Source of the DNA: Oscillibacter valericigenes
GTDB taxonomy: Bacteria > Bacillota > Clostridia > Oscillospirales > Oscillospiraceae
DNA: 64,000 nt
Reading direction: 5' to 3'
Assembly: GCF_016902445.1 (NCBI RefSeq)
Contig: NZ_JACSNX010000001.1
Location: 1 to 64,000 of the forward strand
Positions 51,241-61,014 of this stretch are shown piece after piece. The position numbers and the translations under genes were made by a program. The first letter of the stretch is position 1; every line of letters begins with the position of its first letter. The notes under the pieces are model-generated. The model saw only the letters and a list, made by a program, of their open reading frames with translations. It was not told the origin of the DNA and ran no database searches.

Positions 51241-52338
51241 TTGAAAAAGACTCTGGCACTCATGTTGAGCCTGGCCATGGCGGCCAGCCTCCTGTCCGGC
51301 TGCGTCAGCTCCCGCGGGGAGTCCGACAGCGCGGACAGCAGCTCCGACGGGACCCAGCAGACCTCCGGCGGAGTGGTGAATGTCTACAACTGGGGTGAGT
51401 ACATCGACATGTCCGTATTGGAGGACTTCGAGGCGGCCACCGGCATCCATGTCAACTACCAGATGTACGACAGCAATGAGACCATGTACGGCAAGATCGC
51501 CGGCGGCGGCGCGGATTACGATGTGGTGATCCCCTCCGACTATATGATCGCCCGGATGATCGAGGAGGACATGCTGGAGCCTCTGAACTTTGACAATATC
51601 CCCAACTTTGCGGATATCGACCCCGAACTGAAGAACCCCGAGTACGACCCGGAGAATCTGTACTCCGTGCCCTACATGTGGGGCCTGATGGGCGTCATCT
51701 ACAACAAGACCATGGTGGATGAGGCGGATCTGGGCAGTTGGGATCTGATGTGGAACGAAAAGTACGCCGACGACATCGTGATGATCGACAACTCCCGGGA
51801 CGCCATCGGTATCGCCCTCAAGCGGCTTGGCTACTCCTACAACACCACGGACACCGCCCAGATCACGGAGGCCGTCGACACACTGGTGCAGCAGAAGCCC
51901 ATTCTCCAGGGCTATGCCATGGATGAGATCTTCGGCAAGATGGAGGGCGCCAACGCCGCCATCGGCACCTATTACTACGGCGATTACCTGACCATGCTGG
52001 AGAACAACCCCGATCTGGGCTTCTATATCCCCGAGGAGGGCACCAACATCTATGTGGACGCCATGTGCATCCTGAAGGACGCCCCCAACAAGGAGAACGC
52101 CGAGGCCTTCATCAACTACATGTGCTCCACCGAGGCGGGCCTGAAGAACTGTGAGGAGATCTGGTATTCCACTCCCCTGCTGAGCGTGCGGGAGGAGCTG
52201 GACCCGGAGGTAGCGAATGATCCTCTGGCCTACCCGGATTCCTCCATTATGGCCCAGTGCGAGAGCTACGCCGGTCTGCCCCAGAATATTCTGGACCTGT
52301 ACGACAGCGAGTGGACCCGGCTGAAGTCCGCCAACTGA
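51241..52338 (+). CDS. potD: Spermidine/putrescine-binding lipoprotein PotD
   Basis: 365 aa. Signal peptide with lipobox LLSGC (Cys about 21), a Ser/Asp-rich linker, then a family 1 solute-binding domain starting VVNVYNWGEYIDMSVLEDFE, diagnostic of PotD/PotF. The polyamine-contact acidic and aromatic residues cannot be fixed without alignment. It starts at TTG; the AAAGGAG site is unusually far (about 13 bases) upstream, so expression may be tempered. Confidence 0.93.
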   Translation: MKKTLALMLSLAMAASLLSGCVSSRGESDSADSSSDGTQQTSGGVVNVYNWGEYIDMSVLEDFEAATGIHVNYQMYDSNETMYGKIAGGGADYDVVIPSDYMIARMIEEDMLEPLNFDNIPNFADIDPELKNPEYDPENLYSVPYMWGLMGVIYNKTMVDEADLGSWDLMWNEKYADDIVMIDNSRDAIGIALKRLGYSYNTTDTAQITEAVDTLVQQKPILQGYAMDEIFGKMEGANAAIGTYYYGDYLTMLENNPDLGFYIPEEGTNIYVDAMCILKDAPNKENAEAFINYMCSTEAGLKNCEEIWYSTPLLSVREELDPEVANDPLAYPDSSIMAQCESYAGLPQNILDLYDSEWTRLKSAN

Positions 52339-52363
52339 CCAGGCCGTGAGGCATTGACCCAAG

Positions 52364-52392
52364 GGGTCCGCCGGGCTTCCGGCGGACCCTTT
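52364..52392 (+). terminator. Terminator of potABCD
   Basis: GGGTCCGCCGG (52364-52374) pairs with CCGGCGGACCC (52379-52389), then TTTC. The short T-run may allow read-through to the thioesterase gene. Confidence 0.7.
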
Positions 52393-52413
52393 CACTTGAA
52401 CAAGGAGGCAGCT

Positions 52414-52812
52414 ATGATCATCATTGGAACCAAATGTCAGCTGGAGGCCACCGTCACCCAGGAGCTGACCGCCGCCCATGTGGGCTCCGGCGCCCTGCCG
52501 GTGTTCGGCACCCCCTACATGTCTGCCCTGATGGAGAACGCCGCGATGACCTGCCTCCAGAGCTTTCTGGAGGAGGGCCAGGGCAGCGTGGGAACGCATC
52601 TGGATATCTCTCACGACGCTCCCACTCCCATCGGTATGAAGGTATGGGCAGAGGCGGAAATCACCGGCGTGTCGGAAAACGGCAAGATGGTGGACTTCGC
52701 GGTGAAGGCCTGGGATGAGGCCGGGCCCATCGGCAGCGGCACCCATACGCGGGCTATCATCAAGAATGAAAAGTTTTTAGCCAAATGCAATGGCAAGCTG
52801 GAGAAGAAGTGA
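52414..52812 (+). CDS. FlK-like thioesterase family protein
   Basis: 132 aa hot-dog fold. FGTPYMSALMENAAMTCL supplies the Thr and Glu, and VGTHLDISHDAPTPIGM the His, that form the Thr-Glu-His set of fluoroacetyl-CoA thioesterase-type enzymes. In gut Clostridia such proteins probably hydrolyse other acyl-CoAs. AAGGAGGCAGCT precedes the ATG. It lies between the pot terminator and its own terminator. Confidence 0.85.
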   Translation: MIIIGTKCQLEATVTQELTAAHVGSGALPVFGTPYMSALMENAAMTCLQSFLEEGQGSVGTHLDISHDAPTPIGMKVWAEAEITGVSENGKMVDFAVKAWDEAGPIGSGTHTRAIIKNEKFLAKCNGKLEKK

Positions 52813-52833
52813 TCCTTTTCCCAGGAATCACAT

Positions 52834-52864
52834 GAGGGAGGACCCGGAATGGGTCCTCCCTCTT
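52834..52864 (+). terminator. Terminator of the thioesterase gene
   Basis: AGGGAGGACCC (52835-52845) pairs with GGGTCCTCCCT (52851-52861), then CTTCG. A second stem, GGCCGCCG (52899-52906) / CGGCGGCC (52909-52916), lies on the polC side. Confidence 0.75.
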
Positions 52865-52974
52865 CGTTTCTATGGCAGTGCCATGGGGGAAATCTATGGG
52901 CCGCCGTTCGGCGGCCACGAGGCGTCTGCTGTCCAGCGGGGATGCACCCCAACGCGTCTCTGCGGGAGCAGGGA

Positions 52975-55900
52975 TCAAAACAGCGTCAGCTGGCTGGTCT
53001 CCGCCATGCCGGCGAAGGCACCCAGCGCCTTCAGCTGCTCGATGTGGGTCTTGGACAGCTTGTTGCAGCACATGGCGAATTCCTCGATGGAGACGAACTG
53101 CTTCCCCTTTCGCTTCTCCACCGTGTCGATGGCCGCCGCCTCGCCCAGGCCGTGGACGGTGGTGAAGGGCGGCAGCAGGCCGTTCTCCGTCACCTTGAAC
53201 TTGGTGGCGTCGGACTCGTAGATGCTGATGGTGTCGAAGTGGAAGCCCCGCAGGTAGAACTCGTAGCACACCTCCAGGGTGGTCAGCAGGTTCTGCTCCA
53301 CCGCCGTGGCGTCCTTGTTGTTCTCGATCTCCCGGATCTTCCGCTTCACCGCCTCTTTGCCGGCGCAGCAGTACTCCGCGTCAAAGGCCTTGGCCCGGAC
53401 GGAGAAGAACGTGGCGTAGAAGGCCAGGGGCTCATGGACCTTGTACCAGGCGATGCGGAAGGCCATCATCACGTAGGCCACGGCGTGGGCCTTGGGGAAG
53501 AGATACCCGATCTTGGCCAGGGACTCGATGTACCACTCGGGCACGTCGTGGTCCCGCATGGCCTCCACCCAGCCCTCGTCAAAGCCGCCCTTCTTCACCT
53601 TGCCCTTTCGGACCTTCTCCATGATCTTGAAGCTCATCTTGGGGTCCAGGCCCTTGGAGATCAGGTACAGCATGATGTCGTCACGGCAGCCCACCGTCTC
53701 CAGAACGGAGGCGGTGCCGCTGACGATCAGGTCCCGGGCGTTGCCCAGCCACACGTCCGTGCCGTGGGAGAAGCCGGAGAGCCGCACCAGGGTGTTGAAG
53801 TCCTTGGGCTGGGTATCCACCAGCATCTGCCGGGTGAAGCGGGTGTTGAACTCCGGGATGGCTACGGCGCCGGTGGGGCCCAGGATCTCGTCGTTCTCGT
53901 ACCCCAGCACCTTGCTGGAGGTGAAGATGGACATGGTGTCCGGGTCGTCCAGCGGGATGTCGTGAGGGTCCACGCCGGTGAGGTCCTGCATCATGCGGAC
54001 CATGGTGGGATCATCGTGTCCCAGCATGTCCAGCTTTAAGAGGTTGGCCTCCATGGAGTGATATTCAAAGTGGGTGGTGACGGTGTCGGAGTCGTCGGCG
54101 TCCGCCGGGTGCTGGACCGGGCAGAAATCCTCCATGTCCATGTCGTCGGGGACCACCACCAGGCCGCCGGGGTGCTGGCCGGTGGTCCGGCGGGTGCCCA
54201 CGCAGCCCAGGGTCAGGCGGTTCTCCTCCGCCCGGCCCACGGTCATGCCGTTCTCCTCCAGATACTTCTTCACGAAGCCGTAGGCGGTCTTTTCCGCCAG
54301 GGTACCGATGGTTCCGGCCCGGAACACCTGAGTCTCGCCGAACATCTCGATGGCGTGGCGGTGGGCCCGGGCCTGGTACTCGCCGGAGAAGTTCAGGTCG
54401 ATATCCGGCACCTTGCCGCCGCCGAAGCCCAGGAACGTCTCAAAGGGGATGTCGAAGCCATCCTTGATGTATTTCGTGCCGCACACCGGGCACACCTTGT
54501 CCGGCATATCCGCGCCGCAGCCGTAAGAGCCGTCCTGGATGAACTCGGAGTGCTTGCAGCTGGGACAGCGGTAGTGGGGCGGGAGGCTGTTCACCTCCGT
54601 GATGCCGGACATGTAGGCCACCAGGGACGAGCCCACGGAGCCACGGGAGCCCACCAGGTAGCCGTTCTCCAGGGACCGCTGCACCAGCTTCTGGGCGGAC
54701 ATGTACACCACGTCGTACTTGCCCAGAATGCCGCCCAGCTCCACATTCAGCCGGTCCACGATCAGCTTCGGCGGGTCCTCGCCGTAGAGGGCGTGGACCT
54801 TGTTCCACACCAGGGAGTTCAGCTCCTCCTCAGAGTTCTCCAGCCGGGGCGGGAACAGGTCCTCCGGCAGCAGGGGGAAGGTCTCCACCTGGTCGGCGAT
54901 GGCCTGGGTGTTGGTGACCACCACCTCGTAGGCCTTCTCCTTCCCCAGATAGGCGAACTCCTCCAGCATCTCATCGGTGGTCTTGAAGTAGATGGGCAGC
55001 GGGGCGTTGGCATCCGGGAACTTCTTGGACGCCAGCAGGATGTGGCGGTAGGTCTCGTCCTCCGGCTCCCGGAAGTGGACGTCGCCGGTGGCGCAGACGG
55101 GCTTGCCCAGCTCCTCCCCCAGCCGGACGATGGTACGGTTGAACTCCCGCAGCTCCTCCTCCGACTGGACGTCGCCGTTGCGGAGCATAAAGGCGTTGTT
55201 GCACAGGGGCTGGATCTCCAGATAGTCGTAGAAGGAGGCGATGCGCTTCAGCTCCTCCCAGTCCTTGTGGTCCGCCACAGCCCGGAACAGCTCGCCGGCC
55301 TCGCAGGCGGAGCCCACGATGATGCCCTCCCGGTGCTCCAGCAGCAGGCTCTTGGGGATGGTGGGCACCCGCTTGAAGTACTTCAGGTTGGAGGCGGAGA
55401 TCATCTGGTACAGGTTCTTCAGTCCCACCTTGTTCCGGGCGATGAGGATGATGTGCTTGGGGAAGCGGTTGGTCTTGCTGCCCAGGGGCCGCAGCTTCTC
55501 CATTTCCCTGTTCACCGCCTGGAGGGTATGGATGCCCCGCTGGTGGAGCATCTTCCAGAAGGGGATCAGCATATAGCCCACGGTGGCGGCGTCGTCGCTG
55601 GCCCGGTGGTGGTTGAAGGTGGGCAGCTCCAGCCGGTCCGCCACGATGTCCAGCTTGTACTTTCCCAGGTCCGGCAGCAGGTTCTGCGCCAGGATCAGGG
55701 AGTCCACATAGGTGGGCGAGAAGTCCAGCCCCACCTTCCGGCACCCCGCCCGGATAAAGCCGATGTCGAACTCGGCGTTGTGGGCCGCCAGAGGCCGGCC
55801 GTCCACGAACTTCAGAAATTCCGCCAGGGCCTCCTTCAGCTGGGGAGCGTCCTTCAGCATGTCGTCAGTGATGCCGGTGAGGCCGATGATCTCCGGCGTC

Positions 55901-56982
55901 AGCCGCCGGTTGGGGTTGACGAAGGTCTGGAACCGGTCGGTGATCTCGCCGTTTTTCAGCACCACGGCGCCGATCTCCGTGATGGCCTCCCGGTCCACCT
56001 TGAGGCCGGTGGTCTCGATGTCAAAACACACGAACTCCCCGTCCAGGGAACAGTCCTGGGGGCCGTGGACCACCACCCGGTCGTCGATGTTGTTGACGAA
56101 GTACCCCTCCACGCCATAGAGGATCTTGATCTTGTCCCCGGCGGCGTGCCAGGCGTCCGGGAAGGACTGGGCCACGCCGTGGTCCGTGATGGCGATGGCC
56201 GGGTGGCCCCACCGGATGGCCTGCTGGACCACCTCTTTCGTGTCCGTCAGGGCGTCCATGTTGCTCATCTTGGTGTGGAGGTGCAGCTCCACCCGCTTTT
56301 CCGGGGCGGTATCCTGCCGCTCGGCGTGCTCCGCCAGCTGGATGTGGTAGGGGTTCAGCTGGATGTCCTTGCCGTCCCAGGTGGGCTCCATCTTGCCCTG
56401 GACGCACAGCCACATGCCGGGCTTGATGGCACTCTCCAGCCCCTGGGCCTCTTTCTCCGTCAGGTTCTTCTGGACGGTGACGGAGTTGGTGTAATCCGTC
56501 ATGTCGAAGCTCAGGCGCCACATGCCGGGGCGCCGGGTCTCCCGGCACTCGAAGGCGAACACCTTCCCCGCCACGGTGGCATTCCCCATCTTCAGGTCCA
56601 GGATCTTCATGGGCACCGGCTGGACCCGGATGGGGCGGCCCATCAGGACCTTGCCGGGGGCGGCCTTCTCCCCCTTGCCGCCGGAGGGCGCCGCCGGAGC
56701 GGACACCGGATGCCCCCCCGCAGGTGCGGCATGGGAGGACGGAGCCTTGCAGATGACCTCCACCGTCACCTTCTGGAAGCCGTAGATCCCCATCAGCAGC
56801 CGCTTCAGCTCCTCCAGCTCCGCCTCCCCCAGTTCGAACCGGGTGGTGAGCCGCAGGGCCAGGGACATGCTGGTCTGGTCGATACAGGCGCCGTTCACCA
56901 CTGCGCCGGCCAAACGAAGCCGCAGCTCCCCGGAGAGCTGCAGCTCGGTAAACATTTCAAAAAAGGGTATATCTCTTGACAT
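52975..56982 (-). CDS. polC: DNA polymerase III subunit alpha, PolC type
   Basis: 1335 aa, somewhat shorter than B. subtilis PolC (1437). Order of domains: N-terminal domain with a disordered Ala/Pro/Gly linker (about 80-110), OB fold, PHP domain (VELHLHTKMSNMDALTD) interrupted by the DEDDh 3'-5' exonuclease (FVCFDIETTGLKVDREA ... HNAEFDIGFI ... HHRASDDAATVGYM), then the C-family polymerase core with a zinc-binding YRCPSCKHSEF and KVCPVCG and KVPDIDLNFSGEYQ. The start is ATG at 56982 with AAGGTGG upstream; a GTG three codons earlier is unlikely. Confidence 0.97.
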   Translation of the reverse strand: MSRDIPFFEMFTELQLSGELRLRLAGAVVNGACIDQTSMSLALRLTTRFELGEAELEELKRLLMGIYGFQKVTVEVICKAPSSHAAPAGGHPVSAPAAPSGGKGEKAAPGKVLMGRPIRVQPVPMKILDLKMGNATVAGKVFAFECRETRRPGMWRLSFDMTDYTNSVTVQKNLTEKEAQGLESAIKPGMWLCVQGKMEPTWDGKDIQLNPYHIQLAEHAERQDTAPEKRVELHLHTKMSNMDALTDTKEVVQQAIRWGHPAIAITDHGVAQSFPDAWHAAGDKIKILYGVEGYFVNNIDDRVVVHGPQDCSLDGEFVCFDIETTGLKVDREAITEIGAVVLKNGEITDRFQTFVNPNRRLTPEIIGLTGITDDMLKDAPQLKEALAEFLKFVDGRPLAAHNAEFDIGFIRAGCRKVGLDFSPTYVDSLILAQNLLPDLGKYKLDIVADRLELPTFNHHRASDDAATVGYMLIPFWKMLHQRGIHTLQAVNREMEKLRPLGSKTNRFPKHIILIARNKVGLKNLYQMISASNLKYFKRVPTIPKSLLLEHREGIIVGSACEAGELFRAVADHKDWEELKRIASFYDYLEIQPLCNNAFMLRNGDVQSEEELREFNRTIVRLGEELGKPVCATGDVHFREPEDETYRHILLASKKFPDANAPLPIYFKTTDEMLEEFAYLGKEKAYEVVVTNTQAIADQVETFPLLPEDLFPPRLENSEEELNSLVWNKVHALYGEDPPKLIVDRLNVELGGILGKYDVVYMSAQKLVQRSLENGYLVGSRGSVGSSLVAYMSGITEVNSLPPHYRCPSCKHSEFIQDGSYGCGADMPDKVCPVCGTKYIKDGFDIPFETFLGFGGGKVPDIDLNFSGEYQARAHRHAIEMFGETQVFRAGTIGTLAEKTAYGFVKKYLEENGMTVGRAEENRLTLGCVGTRRTTGQHPGGLVVVPDDMDMEDFCPVQHPADADDSDTVTTHFEYHSMEANLLKLDMLGHDDPTMVRMMQDLTGVDPHDIPLDDPDTMSIFTSSKVLGYENDEILGPTGAVAIPEFNTRFTRQMLVDTQPKDFNTLVRLSGFSHGTDVWLGNARDLIVSGTASVLETVGCRDDIMLYLISKGLDPKMSFKIMEKVRKGKVKKGGFDEGWVEAMRDHDVPEWYIESLAKIGYLFPKAHAVAYVMMAFRIAWYKVHEPLAFYATFFSVRAKAFDAEYCCAGKEAVKRKIREIENNKDATAVEQNLLTTLEVCYEFYLRGFHFDTISIYESDATKFKVTENGLLPPFTTVHGLGEAAAIDTVEKRKGKQFVSIEEFAMCCNKLSKTHIEQLKALGAFAGMAETSQLTLF

Positions 56983-57018
56983 AGACGCCACCTTGTTAAA
57001 CAGGAATCAGGTACCAAA

Positions 57019-57141
57019 GAATTAGGAATTAGAAGTTAGGAATTAGGAATTATTGTGGTGTTCCGCCGCAGGCGGAACGATCTCAAATCGTCCGGCTTTG
57101 CCGGACACCGAAATTCCTAATTCCTCATTCCTAACTCCTCA
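57019..57141. repeat. Intergenic hairpin repeat, copy 2
   Basis: ATTAGGAATT-type arm (57019-57052), core with TTCCGCCGCAGGCGGAA and GTCCGGCTTTGCCGGACACC, then the complementary AATTCCTAATTCCTCATTCC arm. Copy 1 is at 23142-23240. It fills the gap between ispG and polC. Confidence 0.8.
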
Positions 57142-58179
57142 TTACAGTTTTTCGATCTCCTCCATCAGCTTGTCCACAAGCTGTTCCTGGGGCACTTTGT
57201 AAAGGATTTCTCCTTTCCTGAAAAGCAGCCCCTCCCCCTTGCCGCCGGCGATGCCGATGTCCGCCGCGGCCGCCTCTCCGGGGCCGTTGACGGCGCAGCC
57301 CATGACAGCCACGGTGATGTTCTTCGTGCAGTTCATGAGACGGCGCTCCACCTCCTCCGCCATGGGGATCAGGTCGATGCGGGTGCGGCCGCAGGTGGGG
57401 CAGGCGATGAGGTTCACACCCTCCTTGCGGAGCCCGGCGGCCTTCAGGATCTTTTTGGCGGCGTAGATCTCCTCCACCGGGTCGGCGGTCAGCGTCACCC
57501 GGATGGTATCGCCGATGCCCAGGCACAGCAGGCCGCCGATGCCCATGGCGGACTTGATGATCCCCATGGAGGGGGTGCCCGCCTCCGTCACCCCCAGGTG
57601 GAGGGGGTAGTCCGTCCGCTCGGCCAGCAGCCGGTAGGCCGCCATAGTCAGGGGCACGTCGGAGCACTTGACGGAGATGCAGATGTCGTCAAAATCGAAC
57701 TTGTTCAGAAGGGCCACGTGGCCCATGGCGCTCTCCACCAACGCCTCGGCGGTGACGCCGCCGTACTTGGCCCGGAGCTCTTTTTCCAGGGACCCGCCGT
57801 TGACGCCGATGCGGATGGGGATGTTCTTTTGGCGGCAGATATCCGCCACCGCCTTCACCTTCTCCTCCCCGCCGATGTTGCCGGGGTTGATGCGGATGGC
57901 GTCGATGCCCCGCTCCGCGCACTCCAGGGCGTATTTGTAGTTGAAGTGGATGTCCGCGATCAGGGGGATGGAGATCCGGGCCTTGATCTGATCCACCGCC
58001 TCCGCCGCCGCCTGATCCGGAATAGCCACCCGGACGATCTCGCAGCCCGCCGCCTCCAGTGCGTGGATCTGGGCCACGGTGGCCGCCACATCGTCGGTCT
58101 TGGTGTTGCACATGGACTGGATGGACACCGGAGCGCCGCCGCCCACGGCCACGTCCCCCACCATCAAACGCTTTGTCAT
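57142..58179 (-). CDS. ispG: 4-hydroxy-3-methylbut-2-en-1-yl diphosphate synthase (flavodoxin) IspG
   Basis: 345 aa, sixth enzyme of the MEP isoprenoid pathway, converting MEcPP to HMBPP with a [4Fe-4S] cluster. TIM barrel with VSIQSMCNTKTDD at the N-terminus; cluster cysteines in ACPTCGRTRID and MGCAVNGPGEA. The start is ATG at 58179, overlapping the stop of the acetyltransferase gene (ATGA). Confidence 0.96.
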   Translation of the reverse strand: MTKRLMVGDVAVGGGAPVSIQSMCNTKTDDVAATVAQIHALEAAGCEIVRVAIPDQAAAEAVDQIKARISIPLIADIHFNYKYALECAERGIDAIRINPGNIGGEEKVKAVADICRQKNIPIRIGVNGGSLEKELRAKYGGVTAEALVESAMGHVALLNKFDFDDICISVKCSDVPLTMAAYRLLAERTDYPLHLGVTEAGTPSMGIIKSAMGIGGLLCLGIGDTIRVTLTADPVEEIYAAKKILKAAGLRKEGVNLIACPTCGRTRIDLIPMAEEVERRLMNCTKNITVAVMGCAVNGPGEAAAADIGIAGGKGEGLLFRKGEILYKVPQEQLVDKLMEEIEKL

Positions 58180-58694
58180 GTCGCTTCCTCCCGAATCAGG
58201 GCGTAGATGCAGGCGTCCAGCATCTCGCCGTTTTTGCACACGCACTGCCGGAGGGTGCCCTCCAGCGTGAAGCCCGCCTTCTCCAGCACCCGGCGGGAGG
58301 CCAGATTACGGGCGTAGGGCTCGGCGTAGATGCGGACGATGTCCCACGTCCCGAACCCCTCCCGGCACATTTCCGCCACGGCAGAGGTCATCAGGCCCCG
58401 GCCCCAGAAGGGCTCCGCCAGCCAGTATCCCAGCTCCGCGCTCCTGCGGTACACGTCGCTCCCCAGGGTCAGGCTGATGCTGCCCACAGCAGCGCCGTCC
58501 ACCTCGATGGCCCGTGCCAGCTGGCCCCGGCCCTCCTGCCGGACGCAGTGCTCCACAAAGGAGACCGCGTCCCGCCGGCTGTACGGCCAGGGGAACACGT
58601 CCCGCAGATTGGCCGCGATCTTCTCATTATTGGCATACCGGGCCACATCGGCGGCATCCGAGAGCCGCCAGGGCCGCAGGCTCAGATCCGTCAT
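58176..58694 (-). CDS. RimJ/RimL-type GNAT acetyltransferase
   Basis: 172 aa. LRPWRLSDAADVARYANNEK is the typical start, ELGYWLAEPFWGRGLMTSAV the acetyl-CoA loop and NLASRRVLEKAGFTLEGTLR the C-terminal motif. Family members acetylate N-termini or small molecules; substrate unknown. The start is ATG at 58694 with GGAGG 9 bases upstream. It is inserted between rseP and ispG. Confidence 0.88.
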   Translation of the reverse strand: MTDLSLRPWRLSDAADVARYANNEKIAANLRDVFPWPYSRRDAVSFVEHCVRQEGRGQLARAIEVDGAAVGSISLTLGSDVYRRSAELGYWLAEPFWGRGLMTSAVAEMCREGFGTWDIVRIYAEPYARNLASRRVLEKAGFTLEGTLRQCVCKNGEMLDACIYALIREEAT

Positions 58695-58708
58695 CACAGA
58701 CCGCCTCC

Positions 58709-59779
58709 CTATCCGAACAGCTTGAACACGTCGTTGAAGGTGACCACCAGCATGAAGCCCATCAGAGCCACGAAGCCCACGGTGTTCACCGCCATCTCAT
58801 ACTTCTCCGGGATCTTCTTCCGGAACAGCTTCATGGCGATCTCATCGATGATGAGGAAGAAGATCTTGCCGCCGTCCAGAGCCGGGATGGGCAGCATGTT
58901 CATCACCGCCAGGTTCACCGCCAGCATGGCCCCGAAGTAGAGGATGTTCTCCACCGCAGCGGCAAAGGTCTCCGACGCGGTGCCCACCTGGGTGATGGTG
59001 GACACGATGCCCACCGGGCCGCTGAGGTCGTCCATGCCCGCCTGACCCGTCACCAGCATCTGCAGGCTCAGCCGGACGATGCGGACAAAGTCGATGGTGT
59101 TCAGCCAGCTGGTCTTGAGAAGTGTCCAGAGGTTGGCCTCCTCCACCTGATCGCCGGCGATATAGATGCCGTAGCCCTGGTAGGTCTCCCCCTCCGTGCC
59201 GGTGTAGGTGCCCCAGGTGATGTCGTTCAGCTCCACCTTCTCACTGTCCCGCAGGACCACCAGGTCCATGGGCTGGCCCTGGTGCAGGCTCATCAGCAAT
59301 GACACGTCGCTGTACAGATACACCCGCTCGCCGTTGATCTCGTAGAAGATGTCCCCGGCCTGGAGGGTCTGCCCGTTCTGCTGTTCAAACTCCGGCGCCG
59401 TACCGGCGGCTGCCGGGATCAGGAACCCCGCCGCACCGCTGTACACCGCCAGAATGATGAGGAACCCCGCCAGAAAGTTCATGAAGGATCCGGCGGCGAA
59501 GATCACCGCCTTCTTGAAAAAGCCCTGGCGGCCCAAGGACCGCTCATCACCGGACTCCTCGTCCTCCCCCTCCATGGCGCAGAAGCCGCCGATGGGCAGC
59601 AGCCGGAGGGAGTACTGGGTCTCCGCTGTCTCCTTGTGCCAGATCAGGGGGCCCATGCCGATGGAGAACTCGTTGACCCGCACGCCGCAGAGCTTCGCGG
59701 CGGCAAAGTGACCGAACTCATGGACGGCGATCAATACGCCGAAGATCAGAATGGCTGCCAGGATATACACGATGATCAT
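58709..59779 (-). CDS. rseP: RIP metalloprotease RseP (site-2 protease)
   Basis: 356 aa intramembrane zinc protease. HEFGH at 20-24 in TM1, one PDZ-like domain (about 125-190) and NMLPIPALDGGKI with the third ligand Asp. It cleaves transmembrane anti-sigma factors or signal peptide remnants. A candidate substrate in this window is the single-pass zf-HC2 anti-sigma factor, but nothing here proves this. Confidence 0.94.
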   Translation of the reverse strand: MIIVYILAAILIFGVLIAVHEFGHFAAAKLCGVRVNEFSIGMGPLIWHKETAETQYSLRLLPIGGFCAMEGEDEESGDERSLGRQGFFKKAVIFAAGSFMNFLAGFLIILAVYSGAAGFLIPAAAGTAPEFEQQNGQTLQAGDIFYEINGERVYLYSDVSLLMSLHQGQPMDLVVLRDSEKVELNDITWGTYTGTEGETYQGYGIYIAGDQVEEANLWTLLKTSWLNTIDFVRIVRLSLQMLVTGQAGMDDLSGPVGIVSTITQVGTASETFAAAVENILYFGAMLAVNLAVMNMLPIPALDGGKIFFLIIDEIAMKLFRKKIPEKYEMAVNTVGFVALMGFMLVVTFNDVFKLFG

Positions 59780-59811
59780 GGAAAAACTCCCGTCAAATTA
59801 TAGAATGTCGC

Positions 59812-60957
59812 CTATGCCCGGGCCAGCACCGCCTGCCGGGCCGCCTGGTCCGCCGCCAGGATGTCCTCCAGCGACGGGTCCTGTTGGACGGCCACCGCCG
59901 CCCGGGCCGCCTCCACCAGGCGGGGGATGTCGGAAAAGCCGATCTTCTCCGCCAGGAACAGACCCACCGCCTCCTCGTTGGCGCCGTTGAGGATGGCGCA
60001 GGCGGTGCCGCCCTCCTCTGCCGCCTCCTCCGCCAGACGCAGGCAGGGAAACACGTCCCGGTCCGGCTGGGCGAAGGTCAGCGGCGGGCAGGCCAGCAGA
60101 TCCAGAGGCTCCGCCGGATTGTCCGCCCGATGGGGCCAGGTCATGGCGTAGCGGATGGGCAGCCGCATATCCGGCGTGCCCAGCTGGGCCAGCACGGCCC
60201 CGTCCCGGTACTCCACCAGGGAGTGGACGATGCTCTGCCGGTGGATCACCACCGACACCTGCTCCAGGGGCAGGCGATAGAGCCGCATGGCCTCGATGAC
60301 CTCCAGGCCCTTGTTCATCAGCGTGGCGCAGTCCACGGTGATCTTGGGGCCCATGGTCCAGTTGGGGTGGCAGAGGGCGTCCGCTCTGGTCATTTTGCCC
60401 ACTTCCTCTGCCATCATGCCGTAAAAAGGCCCGCCGGAGCAGGTGAGGATCAATCGTTTGATCTCCCGCCGGTCGGCGCAGCCCTGGAGGCACTGGAAGA
60501 TGGCGGAGTGCTCCGAATCCACCGGCACGATCTCCGCCCCGTATGTATCCGCCGCGTCCATCACCAGCTGGCCGGCGCAGACCAGCGTCTCCTTATTGGC
60601 CAGGGCGATGCGCTTCTTCTCCCGGATGGCGGCCAGGGTGGGCTTCAGCCCCACCATACCCACCACGGCGGTGACCACCGTGTCCGCCTCGGGGCAGACG
60701 GCGGCCTCCAGCAGGGCCTCCGGCCCGCCCAGGACGCGGATGTCCGTGTCCGCTAGGCGCACCGCCAGGTCCTTTGCCGCCGCCTCGTCTGTCAGCACCG
60801 CCAGCCGGGGGCGGAATTTTCTCGCCTGGGCCTCCAGCCGCTCCGCGTTGGAATTGGCCGTGAGGGCGGCCACCCGCAGCCCCAGCTGCTCCGCCACGTC
60901 CAGCGTCTGCCGCCCGATGGAGCCGGTGGCCCCTAAAATCGAAATCGTCTTGCTCAT
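59812..60957 (-). CDS. dxr: 1-deoxy-D-xylulose 5-phosphate reductoisomerase
   Basis: 381 aa, second enzyme of the MEP pathway (DXP to MEP, NADPH). NADPH motif ILGATGSIGRQTLDV (7-21), ANKETLVCAGQ, IVPVDSEHSAIFQCL with metal ligands, and CSGGPF. Normal length. It lies between cdsA and rseP. Confidence 0.97.
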   Translation of the reverse strand: MSKTISILGATGSIGRQTLDVAEQLGLRVAALTANSNAERLEAQARKFRPRLAVLTDEAAAKDLAVRLADTDIRVLGGPEALLEAAVCPEADTVVTAVVGMVGLKPTLAAIREKKRIALANKETLVCAGQLVMDAADTYGAEIVPVDSEHSAIFQCLQGCADRREIKRLILTCSGGPFYGMMAEEVGKMTRADALCHPNWTMGPKITVDCATLMNKGLEVIEAMRLYRLPLEQVSVVIHRQSIVHSLVEYRDGAVLAQLGTPDMRLPIRYAMTWPHRADNPAEPLDLLACPPLTFAQPDRDVFPCLRLAEEAAEEGGTACAILNGANEEAVGLFLAEKIGFSDIPRLVEAARAAVAVQQDPSLEDILAADQAARQAVLARA

Positions 60958-61014
60958 AGCACTATCCTATTCCCAATAGCTGAAAACAATCCTAAACCTT
61001 CTCAGAGAGCCTGT

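Noticed and set aside
54058-56979. 973-codon open frame on the plus strand across polC
   Set aside because: Antisense shadow of PolC; repetitive Val/Leu/Gly/His composition.
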